From: an uncultured Flavobacteriaceae bacterium
GTDB taxonomy: Bacteria; Bacteroidota; Bacteroidia; Flavobacteriales; Flavobacteriaceae
Length of the DNA stretch: 64,000 nt
Assembly: GCA_937136455.1 (NCBI GenBank)
Contig: CAKZOO010000100.1
Coordinates: 1 to 64,000 of the forward strand
Direction: 5' to 3'
Each line of letters starts with the position of its first letter. Position 1 is the stretch's first letter. Position numbers and translations under genes: made by a program. Under the pieces are notes generated by a model. The model made no database searches. It had not been told where the DNA came from and worked only from the letters and a program-made list of their open reading frames with translations. Positions 23,521 through 31,012 of this stretch are shown here, piece after piece.

Positions 23521-23726
23521 TCAATTATTGTGTAGACTACTTCAAGGTGGATGGTAATTATCTAGACGAAGGTACGTACATCTTCGACACACGAACAGAA
23601 CGTGCAGAGGTTATTGAAAGTATGCAATCAGAAGGTTACACTATAACCGATATTTATGAAAACGAAGATTGCTATTGTCAGGCTCGTTCATGGGGCGAGT
23701 GTGGCTGTGGTAACTTCAAGGAATAA
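23517..23726 (+). CDS. Cys-rich small protein, 69 aa
   Basis: Overlaps the exonuclease stop by 4 nt. The C-terminus has a cysteine group (ENEDCYCQARSWGECGCGNF), probably a metal site; the N-terminal part is a small alpha/beta unit. Function unknown, but coupling suggests co-expression with the exonuclease. Confidence 0.6.
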   Translation: MINYCVDYFKVDGNYLDEGTYIFDTRTERAEVIESMQSEGYTITDIYENEDCYCQARSWGECGCGNFKE

Positions 23727-23740
23727 GAGGAGAAATAATA

Positions 23741-23980
23741 ATGTGTTGGTGTAATCCAAGTTTACGTACTCCCTGTTGTGGTGGTATTAACTGCCACCCA
23801 CCTACTACAACTATTGATAAGAGTACAGTATTAGCAATTATTAATAAACATTGCGAAGGTACTGTAGAAACTATAGATGATACATTCCTTACGGGAGATT
23901 GGGAATCTTATACTGATGATTTCTATTATAACGCAGCACATATATTGGAAGATATTTTAAAAGAATTGGAGAAACAATAA
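23741..23980 (+). CDS. small protein with conserved-type Cys N-terminus
   Basis: Starts MCWCNPSLRTPCCGGINCHP, an N-terminal cysteine pattern seen in many unrelated phage proteins of unknown role; the remaining part is acidic and helical (residues 28-79). Preceded by GAGGAG. A metal-binding N-terminal module is likely. Confidence 0.65.
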   Translation: MCWCNPSLRTPCCGGINCHPPTTTIDKSTVLAIINKHCEGTVETIDDTFLTGDWESYTDDFYYNAAHILEDILKELEKQ

Positions 23981-24244
23981 TTGACAACTAAGTTATATTG
24001 CCATAACGGACTGTATCTGTGGGAGAAGGATTCTCCCTCTACAATTATCCGTACAGTACGTGACACATACGATGAAGATACTATCCATTCTCACCTACCG
24101 ATCCCTACTGGAACAGAGTTAGAAGTGGTTAATTGTTACCAAAATTTATATGGATGTTTCATTGATGTGGGGTACAATGGACGTACTTATAGTATCAAAC
24201 CAAAACATGTAGAGGTGCTTTCCTCCAAGGGTAAGGAGATGTGA
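23981..24244 (+). CDS. hypothetical protein, 87 aa
   Basis: Starts at TTG immediately after the previous stop, with GGAG 9 nt upstream. Beta-rich composition (TELEVVNCYQNLYGCFIDVG), reminiscent of a small SH3-like barrel. No family recognised. Confidence 0.55.
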   Translation: MTTKLYCHNGLYLWEKDSPSTIIRTVRDTYDEDTIHSHLPIPTGTELEVVNCYQNLYGCFIDVGYNGRTYSIKPKHVEVLSSKGKEM

Positions 24245-24463
24245 ATGAAGAAAGTAGTGTTAATGTATGATGAAGCTACAGGTAACATTCAGGATATGGA
24301 AGGTGTTATTATACTTCATAGTTGGCTAGGGTTGAGGTACGAAGAGGTACCAGAAACAAGTAGGGACAACGTTAATGACCCTTTACACAAGCTTAAAGAA
24401 CTTAAAGCTATGGGAATGTCTGTAGAAGACATAAAAGATTTGAAGGAGATAGGTTTACTATGA
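24245..24463 (+). CDS. hypothetical protein, 72 aa
   Basis: AAGGAG upstream, 4-nt overlap with the next gene. The C-terminal helix LHKLKELKAMGMSVEDIKDL suggests a short helical hairpin. Function unknown. Confidence 0.6.
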   Translation: MKKVVLMYDEATGNIQDMEGVIILHSWLGLRYEEVPETSRDNVNDPLHKLKELKAMGMSVEDIKDLKEIGLL

Positions 24464-24744
24464 TCTTATCAGAAAAATACAAAGTGGTAGAAGATACCAC
24501 ACATATTTCCCTGTACGAACTTGTAACCAAGGATATCTTAGATGATAATAAAAATCCTACAGGTGAAACTAAAGTTGTTGAGAAACACATAGCCTATTTC
24601 TCGGCAACGTCTCAAGGTCGAAAACAATGCTACAATCGCCTAATCAATTGTGAAATCTTTGAAGCCGAGACACTGCAGCAAATCTTAGATACAGTTGAAC
24701 GTTGTGAACAACAAGTGGTAGATTTTTGGGAGGCACAGAAGTAG
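24460..24744 (+). CDS. hypothetical protein, 94 aa
   Basis: Overlaps its upstream neighbour by 4 nt and abuts the HNH gene. N-terminal beta-strands followed by a helical C-terminus (LQQILDTVERCEQQVVDFWEA). No domain recognised. Confidence 0.6.
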   Translation: MILSEKYKVVEDTTHISLYELVTKDILDDNKNPTGETKVVEKHIAYFSATSQGRKQCYNRLINCEIFEAETLQQILDTVERCEQQVVDFWEAQK

Positions 24745-25311
24745 ATGAGTAAACTCAAAAATCCTTGGGGTGAAGGTACGGCATGGAAAAATGACAAAGC
24801 TTTCTTTACATACCTACGTGGATGTCTTAGACTTGCATGGAAACGTCACCCAACAAAACTTAAAGTGTTAAAAGAAAAGCGTAAACAGATCCGTAACCCT
24901 AATCCAAAGGGAAATAAACCTACCGTGTTCGGTTTTGAGTGTGAAATGTGTCATAAAGAGTTTGTACTCAAAGAAGCTCAAGTAGATCACATCAACCCCG
25001 CAGGATCGTTACAATGTAAAGGAGATATACAAGGTTTTGTAGAGCGATTGTTATGGGTTACTGAAGAAGACCTGAGACTAGTATGTAAAGGGTGTAACAG
25101 TGCTTTGGCATTGGCAGATAAGACGGGAGTGTCTTATGAGGAAGCTATCCGTGAAAAAGAGGCTATCGAATGGTTGAAAATCAATAAGGGTGTCAAAAAG
25201 CAACGAGACATTCTGGAAGCCCTAGGTGTAGTAGATGCTCAATCGTTGAAAGGTAAGGATATCCGTAAGGCTTATGTAGAATACTTGAAATCAAAACAGG
25301 GGAATCAATAA
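24745..25311 (+). CDS. HNH nuclease family protein
   Basis: The 188-residue product carries FECEMCHKEF (about 67-76), QVDHINPAGS (about 87-96) and DLRLVCKGCNSALA. These are the CxxC, D-H and second C-x-x-C-N elements of an HNH finger. The N-terminus is basic and could bind DNA. It may be a free-standing homing nuclease or a resident nuclease acting in DNA metabolism. It begins exactly at the previous stop. Confidence 0.75.
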   Translation: MSKLKNPWGEGTAWKNDKAFFTYLRGCLRLAWKRHPTKLKVLKEKRKQIRNPNPKGNKPTVFGFECEMCHKEFVLKEAQVDHINPAGSLQCKGDIQGFVERLLWVTEEDLRLVCKGCNSALALADKTGVSYEEAIREKEAIEWLKINKGVKKQRDILEALGVVDAQSLKGKDIRKAYVEYLKSKQGNQ

Positions 25312-25490
25312 TGAAACTAACACGTAAACAAGCACTAGAAATCTTAACAACGGATGAAGTGTATCAAGCAATGAGCCTAGATAAATTCTACAGTGATGAA
25401 AATGAGGCTTGTCCGAGTATTTATGATGTACTAGGTGCCCTAGGGGTTGATCATAAAGAGATTGGTGAAGTGTTAGGTAGGGAGGTTTAA
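25311..25490 (+). CDS. hypothetical protein, 59 aa
   Basis: The ATG shares a base with the HNH gene stop. Starts MKLTRKQALEILTTDEVYQA and has a C-terminal DVLGALGVDHKEIGEVLGREV, a possible small helix-turn-helix. The end carries the GGGAGG of the next gene. Function unknown. Confidence 0.55.
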   Translation: MKLTRKQALEILTTDEVYQAMSLDKFYSDENEACPSIYDVLGALGVDHKEIGEVLGREV

Positions 25491-25491
25491 T

Positions 25492-25677
25492 ATGAGTTTA
25501 GGTATAGCGTTATTCACTCTGGTTGTAGGTGTGTTAATCCTTGGCGGCTATCTATACTTAGATAAGAAACAGGGTGATCAACATAAAGTTTTCATTCCTT
25601 ATATCGGATTTGTTAATACTCGATTTTGGGGTGGAGTAGCTACCCTTTTATTTTGTATTTACGTAATTAAACGTTGA
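25492..25677 (+). CDS. small two-TM protein upstream of cell wall hydrolase
   Basis: 61 residues with TM1 (about 3-23) and TM2 (about 43-58), a KKQGDQHK loop between and a short basic tail. Position just before the secreted hydrolase gene suggests a possible holin/pinholin role, but no family is recognised. Confidence 0.6.
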   Translation: MSLGIALFTLVVGVLILGGYLYLDKKQGDQHKVFIPYIGFVNTRFWGGVATLLFCIYVIKR

Positions 25678-25701
25678 CATCCCTAACCAACCTGATATAC
25701 T
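25674..25701 (+). promoter_or_regulatory. strong sigma70-type promoter before the cell wall hydrolase gene
   Basis: TTGACA (25674-25679), 16-bp spacer and TATACT (25696-25701). It starts inside the last codons of the two-TM gene and lies about 40 bp before the GTG of the hydrolase, giving that gene its own transcription. Confidence 0.8.
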
Positions 25702-25738
25702 CATTATTATCAATTCATAAAAGGTCGGAGGAACAATT

Positions 25739-26260
25739 GTGAAAAACATGAGTAAACGTGAGTGGATGGGTTGGTTCTGTTTGTGGGGGTTGATATTCTC
25801 CATGTTTCATTCTGAGAAGAGTCAGGCTAGTGAAAACTCTATCCGTACAAATATAGAAGATGTGTTACAGGTTGATATGTCAACCCGTGAGTGTCTGGTT
25901 TACAACCTTTATATGGAGTCTAGAGGGGAGAGTGATTTAGCCAATATCATGGTATTAAACAGTGTATATAACCGTGTACTTTCTAAACACTTTCCTAATA
26001 CACCTTGTGAAGTAGTTAAACAACCGTTTCAATATTCGTGGACAAGAGATAAACGCAGTGATAAGTTACACGACCATGAACAGGTTAGTAGGTTGACAAG
26101 GTTGGTTGATAATTATTTACTTAATAGAGAAATGTTCTTAGCTATGGGGCATGGGACTGACCATTACCATCATGTAAATATTACACCAGAGTGGTCTTTA
26201 TCTAAACGTATGGTAAAGGTTGCGACATATGACCGTCACGTATTTTATCGGAGAAAGTAG
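25739..26260 (+). CDS. SleB-like cell wall hydrolase with signal sequence (candidate endolysin)
   Basis: Starts at GTG with CGGAGG upstream. Residues about 9-30 form a basic-then-hydrophobic signal or signal-anchor (WMGWFCLWGLIFSMF). The remainder fits the SleB/Hydrolase_2 catalytic fold: LVYNLYMESRGES (catalytic Glu), ANIMVLNSVYNRV, CEVVKQPFQYSW, and a C-terminal HYHHVNITPEWS...HVFYRRK. The enzyme would cleave peptidoglycan in the periplasm after Sec export. It is far from the holin cassette, so the lysis genes are split. Confidence 0.8.
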   Translation: MKNMSKREWMGWFCLWGLIFSMFHSEKSQASENSIRTNIEDVLQVDMSTRECLVYNLYMESRGESDLANIMVLNSVYNRVLSKHFPNTPCEVVKQPFQYSWTRDKRSDKLHDHEQVSRLTRLVDNYLLNREMFLAMGHGTDHYHHVNITPEWSLSKRMVKVATYDRHVFYRRK

Positions 26261-26264
26261 ACCA

Positions 26265-26336
26265 ATGAAACACAAATCAAACGTACCGAATTACACATAC
26301 CTACGTAAAGTTTTCAAATTGAATAAGGAGAAGTAG
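26265..26336 (+). CDS. micro-ORF, 23 aa
   Basis: ATG with CGGAGAAAG upstream encodes a basic peptide, MKHKSNVPNYTYLRKVFKLN plus three residues; its last codons carry the AAGGAG of the next gene. Could be a coupling leader rather than a functional protein. Confidence 0.4.
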   Translation: MKHKSNVPNYTYLRKVFKLNKEK

Positions 26337-26337
26337 A

Positions 26338-26592
26338 TTGGAAGAACAATCAACAAAATCACAAGCTATATTTGACGATGTGGTGGATACTATCTTACTA
26401 GAAGACAAAGTAAAAGCTAAGTTTACATACAAGAAGATTGACAGTTTCTATTACATCATCGATTCTGAATCTGATAAAATGGTTGGATTACATGGTAAGG
26501 TGTTCCGATCCAAAGGTATCAAGAAATTGAGTGAAACCTTGTTTATGTTACGTGAAGCCTATAAGAAACAATTGAAGATGGAAGGAGAGTGA
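26338..26592 (+). CDS. hypothetical protein, 84 aa
   Basis: Starts at TTG with AAGGAG upstream. Helical with Lys/Asp-rich segments (KVKAKFTYKKIDSFYYIID). It is followed 1 nt later by the next gene. Function unknown. Confidence 0.6.
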   Translation: MEEQSTKSQAIFDDVVDTILLEDKVKAKFTYKKIDSFYYIIDSESDKMVGLHGKVFRSKGIKKLSETLFMLREAYKKQLKMEGE

Positions 26593-26593
26593 T

Positions 26594-26881
26594 ATGAGTA
26601 ATTACATTGAGACAGCTAAAAACTTACAAGCTTTAGACAAGATTGTAGTAGGTGAAAGCCTTTACACGAAGTATTGGTGTGCTTTTGTAAAAGAAAATGT
26701 ACGTTGGTTTACTCTGGAAGACTTAATTATTATCAAAGATATCTTATTTTGGTGTTATGAGTTTGAGGAGGATATTCCAAAAAGTATTGAAGTTTCAAAA
26801 AGTCTTTTAAATTCATACCTTGTAGATAAAGCCACATTTGGTGTAGATTGTCCTGTGATGAAACTGTTAAAGGAGATGTAA
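26594..26881 (+). CDS. hypothetical protein, 95 aa
   Basis: Preceded by GGAGAG. Helical, with Trp/Tyr (YWCAFVKENVRWFTLEDL) and a C-terminal CPVMKLLKEM. No motif recognised. Confidence 0.6.
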   Translation: MSNYIETAKNLQALDKIVVGESLYTKYWCAFVKENVRWFTLEDLIIIKDILFWCYEFEEDIPKSIEVSKSLLNSYLVDKATFGVDCPVMKLLKEM

Positions 26882-26882
26882 T

Positions 26883-27107
26883 ATGGGGGCAGCTCGGTTA
26901 GAGAATTGGCAAAAGTACGGTAACCAACTTCACGGGTTTATATATGACGATTCTGAAGGTCGTTGTGAAGATGGTACAGAAGGATTAACCTCCATACTGT
27001 TACCCATGTCAATGCAAGTAAGTAGCCCGAAAGAGGGTGTCGAAGTATTTACACGGAATACAACTTACCTGCTTGGTAAACCTTATACTTTAGAAGAGGA
27101 GAAGTAG
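26883..27107 (+). CDS. hypothetical protein, 74 aa
   Basis: Starts 1 nt after the previous stop with GGAG upstream. Acidic, contains YDDSEGRCEDGTEGL; no family recognised. It directly precedes the metallophosphoesterase gene. Confidence 0.55.
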   Translation: MGAARLENWQKYGNQLHGFIYDDSEGRCEDGTEGLTSILLPMSMQVSSPKEGVEVFTRNTTYLLGKPYTLEEEK

Positions 27108-27108
27108 T

Positions 27109-28401
27109 TTGTCAAAGAAGCGTCTATCAGATGAGAAAATCCTAGCAATACTTAAAGGACTGTTTGAAGATAATAAAGGTAACACCCAGGTAGCGGTAGA
27201 AGTGTTAGGTAAGAAGACTAAAGAGTCTACTGTACGTAATATCAAGCGTGTGTACAAGAAACACGGCAACTATTTTGGTATTACTTTAGAGGGAGCTATC
27301 GACACAGAAGAAGATTGGAGAGTACCGGAAGAAACTCTTGAAGGTTTGTGTGAACATCCCGACTGGAATGTAAGTAATCTTGCAAAACGTTTACGTACTA
27401 GTCAGAGGTCAAACACGCAACTTCGTAAGATCCAACGGGAAAGTTTTGATGGTAAAATGATTTGCTTCGATGAGGTGTTAGACAAATACTCCTCTCGACA
27501 AGAGGTTTCACCAGAAATTAAAGTATCTCCTGTATCCGAGGATGGTAGTGGTCTAGTTATGGAAGTTCTTTTCAACGACTGGCAAGTGGCTAAACGTATG
27601 AGTTACTACAATACAGAGATTGCCATCGCTCGTGTGGAAGAGTACACTAGACAAATTGTATCTGCTGTAAAGTTCAAAAAAGAACAAGGTTACACATTTG
27701 ACAAAGTAGTGGTTGTATTTAATGGAGATATTATTGAAGCTAATAAACATGATGACTCTATCCTAGCCTCTGACCGAAGTCCTGCAGAACAATTGGCAAT
27801 TGCGATAGAGGTTTTGGCTGATAAATTCTTACAACCTATTATTGAATTAGGTATTCAAACTGATATCTTAATGATCAGTGGTAATCACGACTGGAATGGT
27901 AGAGGTATGATGGCATATGAGGCAGGTAAGCACCAACTCTCTTATCCGATGTACCGTGCAATCCAAATGATCATCGAGTCTCGTGGATTTAAACATGTAA
28001 AATGTATTATCCCAAGTGGTTGGTACTACGTTCATGAATTCCTAGGTAAAAATGTACTTTACGAGCACGGTGTAGGTGTGGCAAGTAGTGAGGCAGCCAT
28101 GCGTAAACGTATGCAGCAACGAGGACAGCAATTAGAGAAGCACATACATTACGTAAGATTTGCGGATAAACACCACAGTCAACGACACCACAACGATACC
28201 GTAGTATTGGCAGGTGCTTTCTTCGGACGTTGTGACGATGATGGTACAGGTTCTGAGTATAGTGCTGCTGCAGGTTATGCTGCTGATCCTTCACAGTTAG
28301 TATTCTTCCACCAAAAACGTTCTGAAAATGATTACAGAAATACAATCATTGATAGTTTGGAAGTCCAGTTAGGGCATATTAATCACAAAACTACGGAGTA
28401 A
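27109..28401 (+). CDS. calcineurin-like metallophosphoesterase with N-terminal HTH
   Basis: Starts at TTG with GAGGAG upstream. The 430-residue product has an N-terminal helix-turn-helix-like region (about 5-45, NTQVAVEVLGKKTKESTVRN), then the phosphoesterase motifs VVVFNGDIIEANKH (GD), LMISGNHDWNG (GNHD), VLYEHGVG and a late ADKHHSQRHH. The first D-x-H motif reads DWQ, so metal coordination may differ. Phage relatives act as nucleases or phosphodiesterases on DNA ends, as SbcD-type proteins do. Confidence 0.8.
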   Translation: MSKKRLSDEKILAILKGLFEDNKGNTQVAVEVLGKKTKESTVRNIKRVYKKHGNYFGITLEGAIDTEEDWRVPEETLEGLCEHPDWNVSNLAKRLRTSQRSNTQLRKIQRESFDGKMICFDEVLDKYSSRQEVSPEIKVSPVSEDGSGLVMEVLFNDWQVAKRMSYYNTEIAIARVEEYTRQIVSAVKFKKEQGYTFDKVVVVFNGDIIEANKHDDSILASDRSPAEQLAIAIEVLADKFLQPIIELGIQTDILMISGNHDWNGRGMMAYEAGKHQLSYPMYRAIQMIIESRGFKHVKCIIPSGWYYVHEFLGKNVLYEHGVGVASSEAAMRKRMQQRGQQLEKHIHYVRFADKHHSQRHHNDTVVLAGAFFGRCDDDGTGSEYSAAAGYAADPSQLVFFHQKRSENDYRNTIIDSLEVQLGHINHKTTE

Positions 28402-28404
28402 TTT

Positions 28405-28587
28405 ATGTTCCAATTTTCAGATGAAGACATTTGCAGTGAACAATCCACTGCTTACGATGCATACCAAGATGATGAAGACATTGCAGAGTACGGATTTATC
28501 TTGACTGTATGTGACACAGATGTTATTTTAACAGAGTCAGAAATTCAATACATGCAAGACCAAGTTAATAAAATTAAAGGAGAATGA
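28405..28587 (+). CDS. acidic hypothetical protein, 60 aa
   Basis: Very acidic (DDEDIAEYGF), helical C-terminus ending in QVNKIKGE that also encodes the AAGGAG of the next gene. No motif. DNA mimicry is conceivable from charge alone. Confidence 0.55.
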   Translation: MFQFSDEDICSEQSTAYDAYQDDEDIAEYGFILTVCDTDVILTESEIQYMQDQVNKIKGE

Positions 28588-28588
28588 T

Positions 28589-28813
28589 ATGGAAAACCAA
28601 CACCGTAAAATTAAAGGTTACCGAGAGTTATCTCAAGAAGAGATTAATGCAATGAATGCGGTAAAAGCAGAAGGTGAACGTTTGGGTTTACTTGTGGAAG
28701 AGTTACGTAACAATCCTGACCTAGACTCCCGATGGATTGATATCGCAGAGGCGCATCTCCAACAAGGTATTATGGCTGCTGTACGTTCAATTGCACAACC
28801 AGAGTCGTTTTAA
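28589..28813 (+). CDS. helical hypothetical protein, 74 aa
   Basis: AAGGAG upstream. Starts MENQHRKIKGYRELSQEEIN, continuous helices, no known motif. Tightly packed in the operon. Confidence 0.6.
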   Translation: MENQHRKIKGYRELSQEEINAMNAVKAEGERLGLLVEELRNNPDLDSRWIDIAEAHLQQGIMAAVRSIAQPESF

Positions 28814-28826
28814 GAGGGAGTAATCT

Positions 28827-28952
28827 ATGGGTAAAAAGAAAGAACGTAAATCCGTGAAATCTATGACAATCCAACAGTTGAATGATGAATTGAAGAATGC
28901 ATCAGGCACTCGTCGCAATCAGATTGTTGCAGAACTGGATCGACGTATGTAA
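28827..28952 (+). CDS. basic micro-protein, 41 aa
   Basis: ATG with GAGGGAG upstream. Strongly basic start MGKKKERKSVKSMT and a helix LNDELKNASGTRRNQIVAEL. Followed directly by a terminator. Probably nucleic-acid associated by charge. Confidence 0.6.
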   Translation: MGKKKERKSVKSMTIQQLNDELKNASGTRRNQIVAELDRRM

Positions 28953-28958
28953 TGTTTA

Positions 28959-28992
28959 TATCCCTGCCTGAAATATGGCAGGGGATTTTAAG
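28959..28992 (+). terminator. rho-independent terminator
   Basis: ATCCCTGCC (28960-28968) pairs with GGCAGGGGAT (28977-28986, one bulged G) around an 8-nt loop and is followed by TTTTAA. It closes the metallophosphoesterase sub-operon. Confidence 0.8.
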
Positions 28993-29010
28993 TAATAGTA
29001 AGGAGAAGGT

Positions 29011-29160
29011 ATGAGTAATTTATGGTTTAACATTCGTATCGGATTAAAACACTATACTTTGACGAATGATTGGAAGTTTGAGGTTATTGTCAATGAGTAT
29101 TATGTGGGTAATCCTAAGAAGTTTGAAATTTACACACTGTTTGGTCGTCAGATTTATTAA
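29011..29160 (+). CDS. hypothetical protein, 49 aa
   Basis: ATG preceded by AAGGAGAAGG. Starts MSNLWFNIRIGLKHYTL; aromatic and basic. A larger frame in another phase overlaps it, but this one has the good ribosome site. Function unknown. Confidence 0.55.
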   Translation: MSNLWFNIRIGLKHYTLTNDWKFEVIVNEYYVGNPKKFEIYTLFGRQIY

Positions 29161-29170
29161 GGATAGATGT

Positions 29171-29380
29171 ATGGCAGATTTAGCAAAAGTAAGTGTAACT
29201 ATTGAGTGTTCAGAGATGAGTAATGTTTCTGCTTGGAGTAGTAAACTATCTGTAGACCTAGACAGTGCAGACATGACAGATTTCATTGATGACTATCAAG
29301 AGGATATTCTAGAGCACATCGGAGAAGATGAAGTAGGTAAGTGGTTAGAGAAGCAAGGTTACCGAGTGGAGGCTGAGTGA
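29171..29380 (+). CDS. hypothetical protein, 69 aa
   Basis: Start at MADLAKVSV (AAGGATAG upstream); a longer frame exists but overlaps the previous gene without a ribosome site. Acidic with DSADMTDFIDDYQED. Overlap-free packing with the next gene. Function unknown. Confidence 0.55.
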   Translation: MADLAKVSVTIECSEMSNVSAWSSKLSVDLDSADMTDFIDDYQEDILEHIGEDEVGKWLEKQGYRVEAE

Positions 29381-29381
29381 T

Positions 29382-29624
29382 ATGAAAGGTATCAAAACTA
29401 CCGTTACTGTTGAAACAACCTACTCTTTTGATATTACAGAAGATAATGGTTTTGATCTAATAGATTTTAATGATCTGGAGGGTATCTTAGAGGTAGCTAA
29501 TAGTGTTAAGAAAAATCCCCAATATTACTGTTCAGCTTTCGGATTAGAAGATTCAGAAATCCGATATGATGAAGATACTAAAGTTACGAACGTGGTTGTC
29601 AATTTTATCAAGGAGGCTGGATAA
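29382..29624 (+). CDS. hypothetical protein, 80 aa
   Basis: Resembles its upstream neighbour in having a beta-rich N-terminus (KTTVTVETTYSFDI) and an acidic remainder, but no motif was recognised. Its last codons provide the AAGGAGG for the thymidylate synthase gene. Confidence 0.55.
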   Translation: MKGIKTTVTVETTYSFDITEDNGFDLIDFNDLEGILEVANSVKKNPQYYCSAFGLEDSEIRYDEDTKVTNVVVNFIKEAG

Positions 29625-30476
29625 TTGAGTAACGATTATGAGCAAATGTACCTAGACACTTTCCGTAAAATTCTACGAGAAGGTAAGTGGGTTTATAATG
29701 AACGTACAGGTACACGTTGTCTGGCAATCCCTCGTCACGTTTACGAGATTGAATTGAAACCTGAAACTTGTCCTCTATTAACAGTACGACCATCTTATCC
29801 TGTAAGTGCTATTGCAGAGATTATTGGATACTTACGCCAATATGATAATGCACAGCAGTTTGCAGATATTGGTTCTCCTACTTGGTTTACTAATGCAAAT
29901 AGGACTCAAGCATGGCTTGACAACCCTTTACGTAAAGGTGAGAATGATCTTGGTAAGGTTTACGGTGGAGCTTTATCCGAACAACACATTGTTGAAGTGT
30001 TAGAGGGTATTCAGAATAATAAAGATAATCGCGGGTTGATCCTAAACTGGTGGCAACCTGATACCTTCGATAAAGGCTGTTTACGACCTTGTATGGATCG
30101 ACATCTGTTTACACTTCTAGACGGTACAGTTGATCTGACCAGTACGCAACGTTCCTGTGACGCAGCGTGCGGTTGGAATTTTAACTCTCTTCAGGTCTAC
30201 TTCCTAGGTATGTTGGCGGCTAAACTTTCAAGGAATGTAGGTGGTACTGCACTTCATCTGATCAATAATCTTCACATCTATGAACAACATATAGAAGGTG
30301 TTGAAGAAATGTTGGTACGTAAGTCTAAAGATATTGGTACAATCTTTAATATTGAAAGTGACGTATTTCATTATGAAGAGGTGGTATATGCTGATAACCA
30401 TGCCCGTGATTATTTCACACTCGAAGGTTACAAAGGTGTTGCACAACCCAAGATTGATTTTGAACTGATTGCATAG
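29625..30476 (+). CDS. thyA: thymidylate synthase (ThyA type)
   Basis: Starts at TTG, 9 nt after GGAGG. The 283-residue product keeps the ThyA landmarks: an early CPLLTVR, the helix AIAEIIGYLRQYDNAQQF, GKVYGG, the catalytic cysteine in LRPCMDRHLFTL, TQRSCDAACGWNFN (phosphate-binding Arg-Ser and the Asn that selects dUMP), and HIYEQH. The Asn argues for dUMP rather than dCMP as substrate. The catalytic-Cys context is diverged from the usual PPCH, so a hydroxymethylase cannot be fully excluded. It sits next to DHFR, which regenerates its folate cofactor. Confidence 0.85.
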   Translation: MSNDYEQMYLDTFRKILREGKWVYNERTGTRCLAIPRHVYEIELKPETCPLLTVRPSYPVSAIAEIIGYLRQYDNAQQFADIGSPTWFTNANRTQAWLDNPLRKGENDLGKVYGGALSEQHIVEVLEGIQNNKDNRGLILNWWQPDTFDKGCLRPCMDRHLFTLLDGTVDLTSTQRSCDAACGWNFNSLQVYFLGMLAAKLSRNVGGTALHLINNLHIYEQHIEGVEEMLVRKSKDIGTIFNIESDVFHYEEVVYADNHARDYFTLEGYKGVAQPKIDFELIA

Positions 30477-30484
30477 GAGGTAGC

Positions 30485-31003
30485 ATGAGTATTAATATGA
30501 TTCTAGCAGTATCAAACGATCTAGCTATAGGTGATACAAATTCTCCTGACGGATTACCTTGGTCTAAAAACAAAGAAGATCTTGCGCATTTCCAAAAGAT
30601 GACTACAGGTAATGTAGTTGTTATGGGTGGCAATACGTTCCGTCAGTTTCAGAAAATGGGTATGGGATTTGGCCTACCTAACAGGACTAACGTTATAGTA
30701 AGCGGTAAGTATCACCTAACTGATACAGATAACAATGTGTACGTACAAGATCTACAAGAAACTGTAGACTTAATGAAAGATAATTGGTTTACTCTTTTGG
30801 AGGACGTTTTTATCATTGGCGGTAAATCAATATATGATCAACTTCACCCGTACTGTGACAAAGTATACCTGACACGTATTAATCAAGAATTCCCTGATGC
30901 CGATGTGAAAATTTCTCTTGATTTTCTGTGTAATTTTGATATTATAAAACGTATACCTCTTAACGGTTACAGTGAAGTAGAGGTTTGGCAACGTAAGAAA
31001 TAA
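30485..31003 (+). CDS. folA: dihydrofolate reductase
   Basis: The 172-residue product shows INMILAVSNDLAIGD, DGLPWSKNKEDLAHFQKMT (W, and the acidic active-site position within the helix), NVVVMGGNTFRQF (NADPH-binding), RTNVIVSG and FIIGGKSIYDQL (the GG motif), then VYLTRI. It reduces dihydrofolate produced by thymidylate synthase. AGGAGG upstream, 8 nt after the thyA stop. Confidence 0.92.
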   Translation: MSINMILAVSNDLAIGDTNSPDGLPWSKNKEDLAHFQKMTTGNVVVMGGNTFRQFQKMGMGFGLPNRTNVIVSGKYHLTDTDNNVYVQDLQETVDLMKDNWFTLLEDVFIIGGKSIYDQLHPYCDKVYLTRINQEFPDADVKISLDFLCNFDIIKRIPLNGYSEVEVWQRKK

Positions 31004-31012
31004 GGAGGTAAA

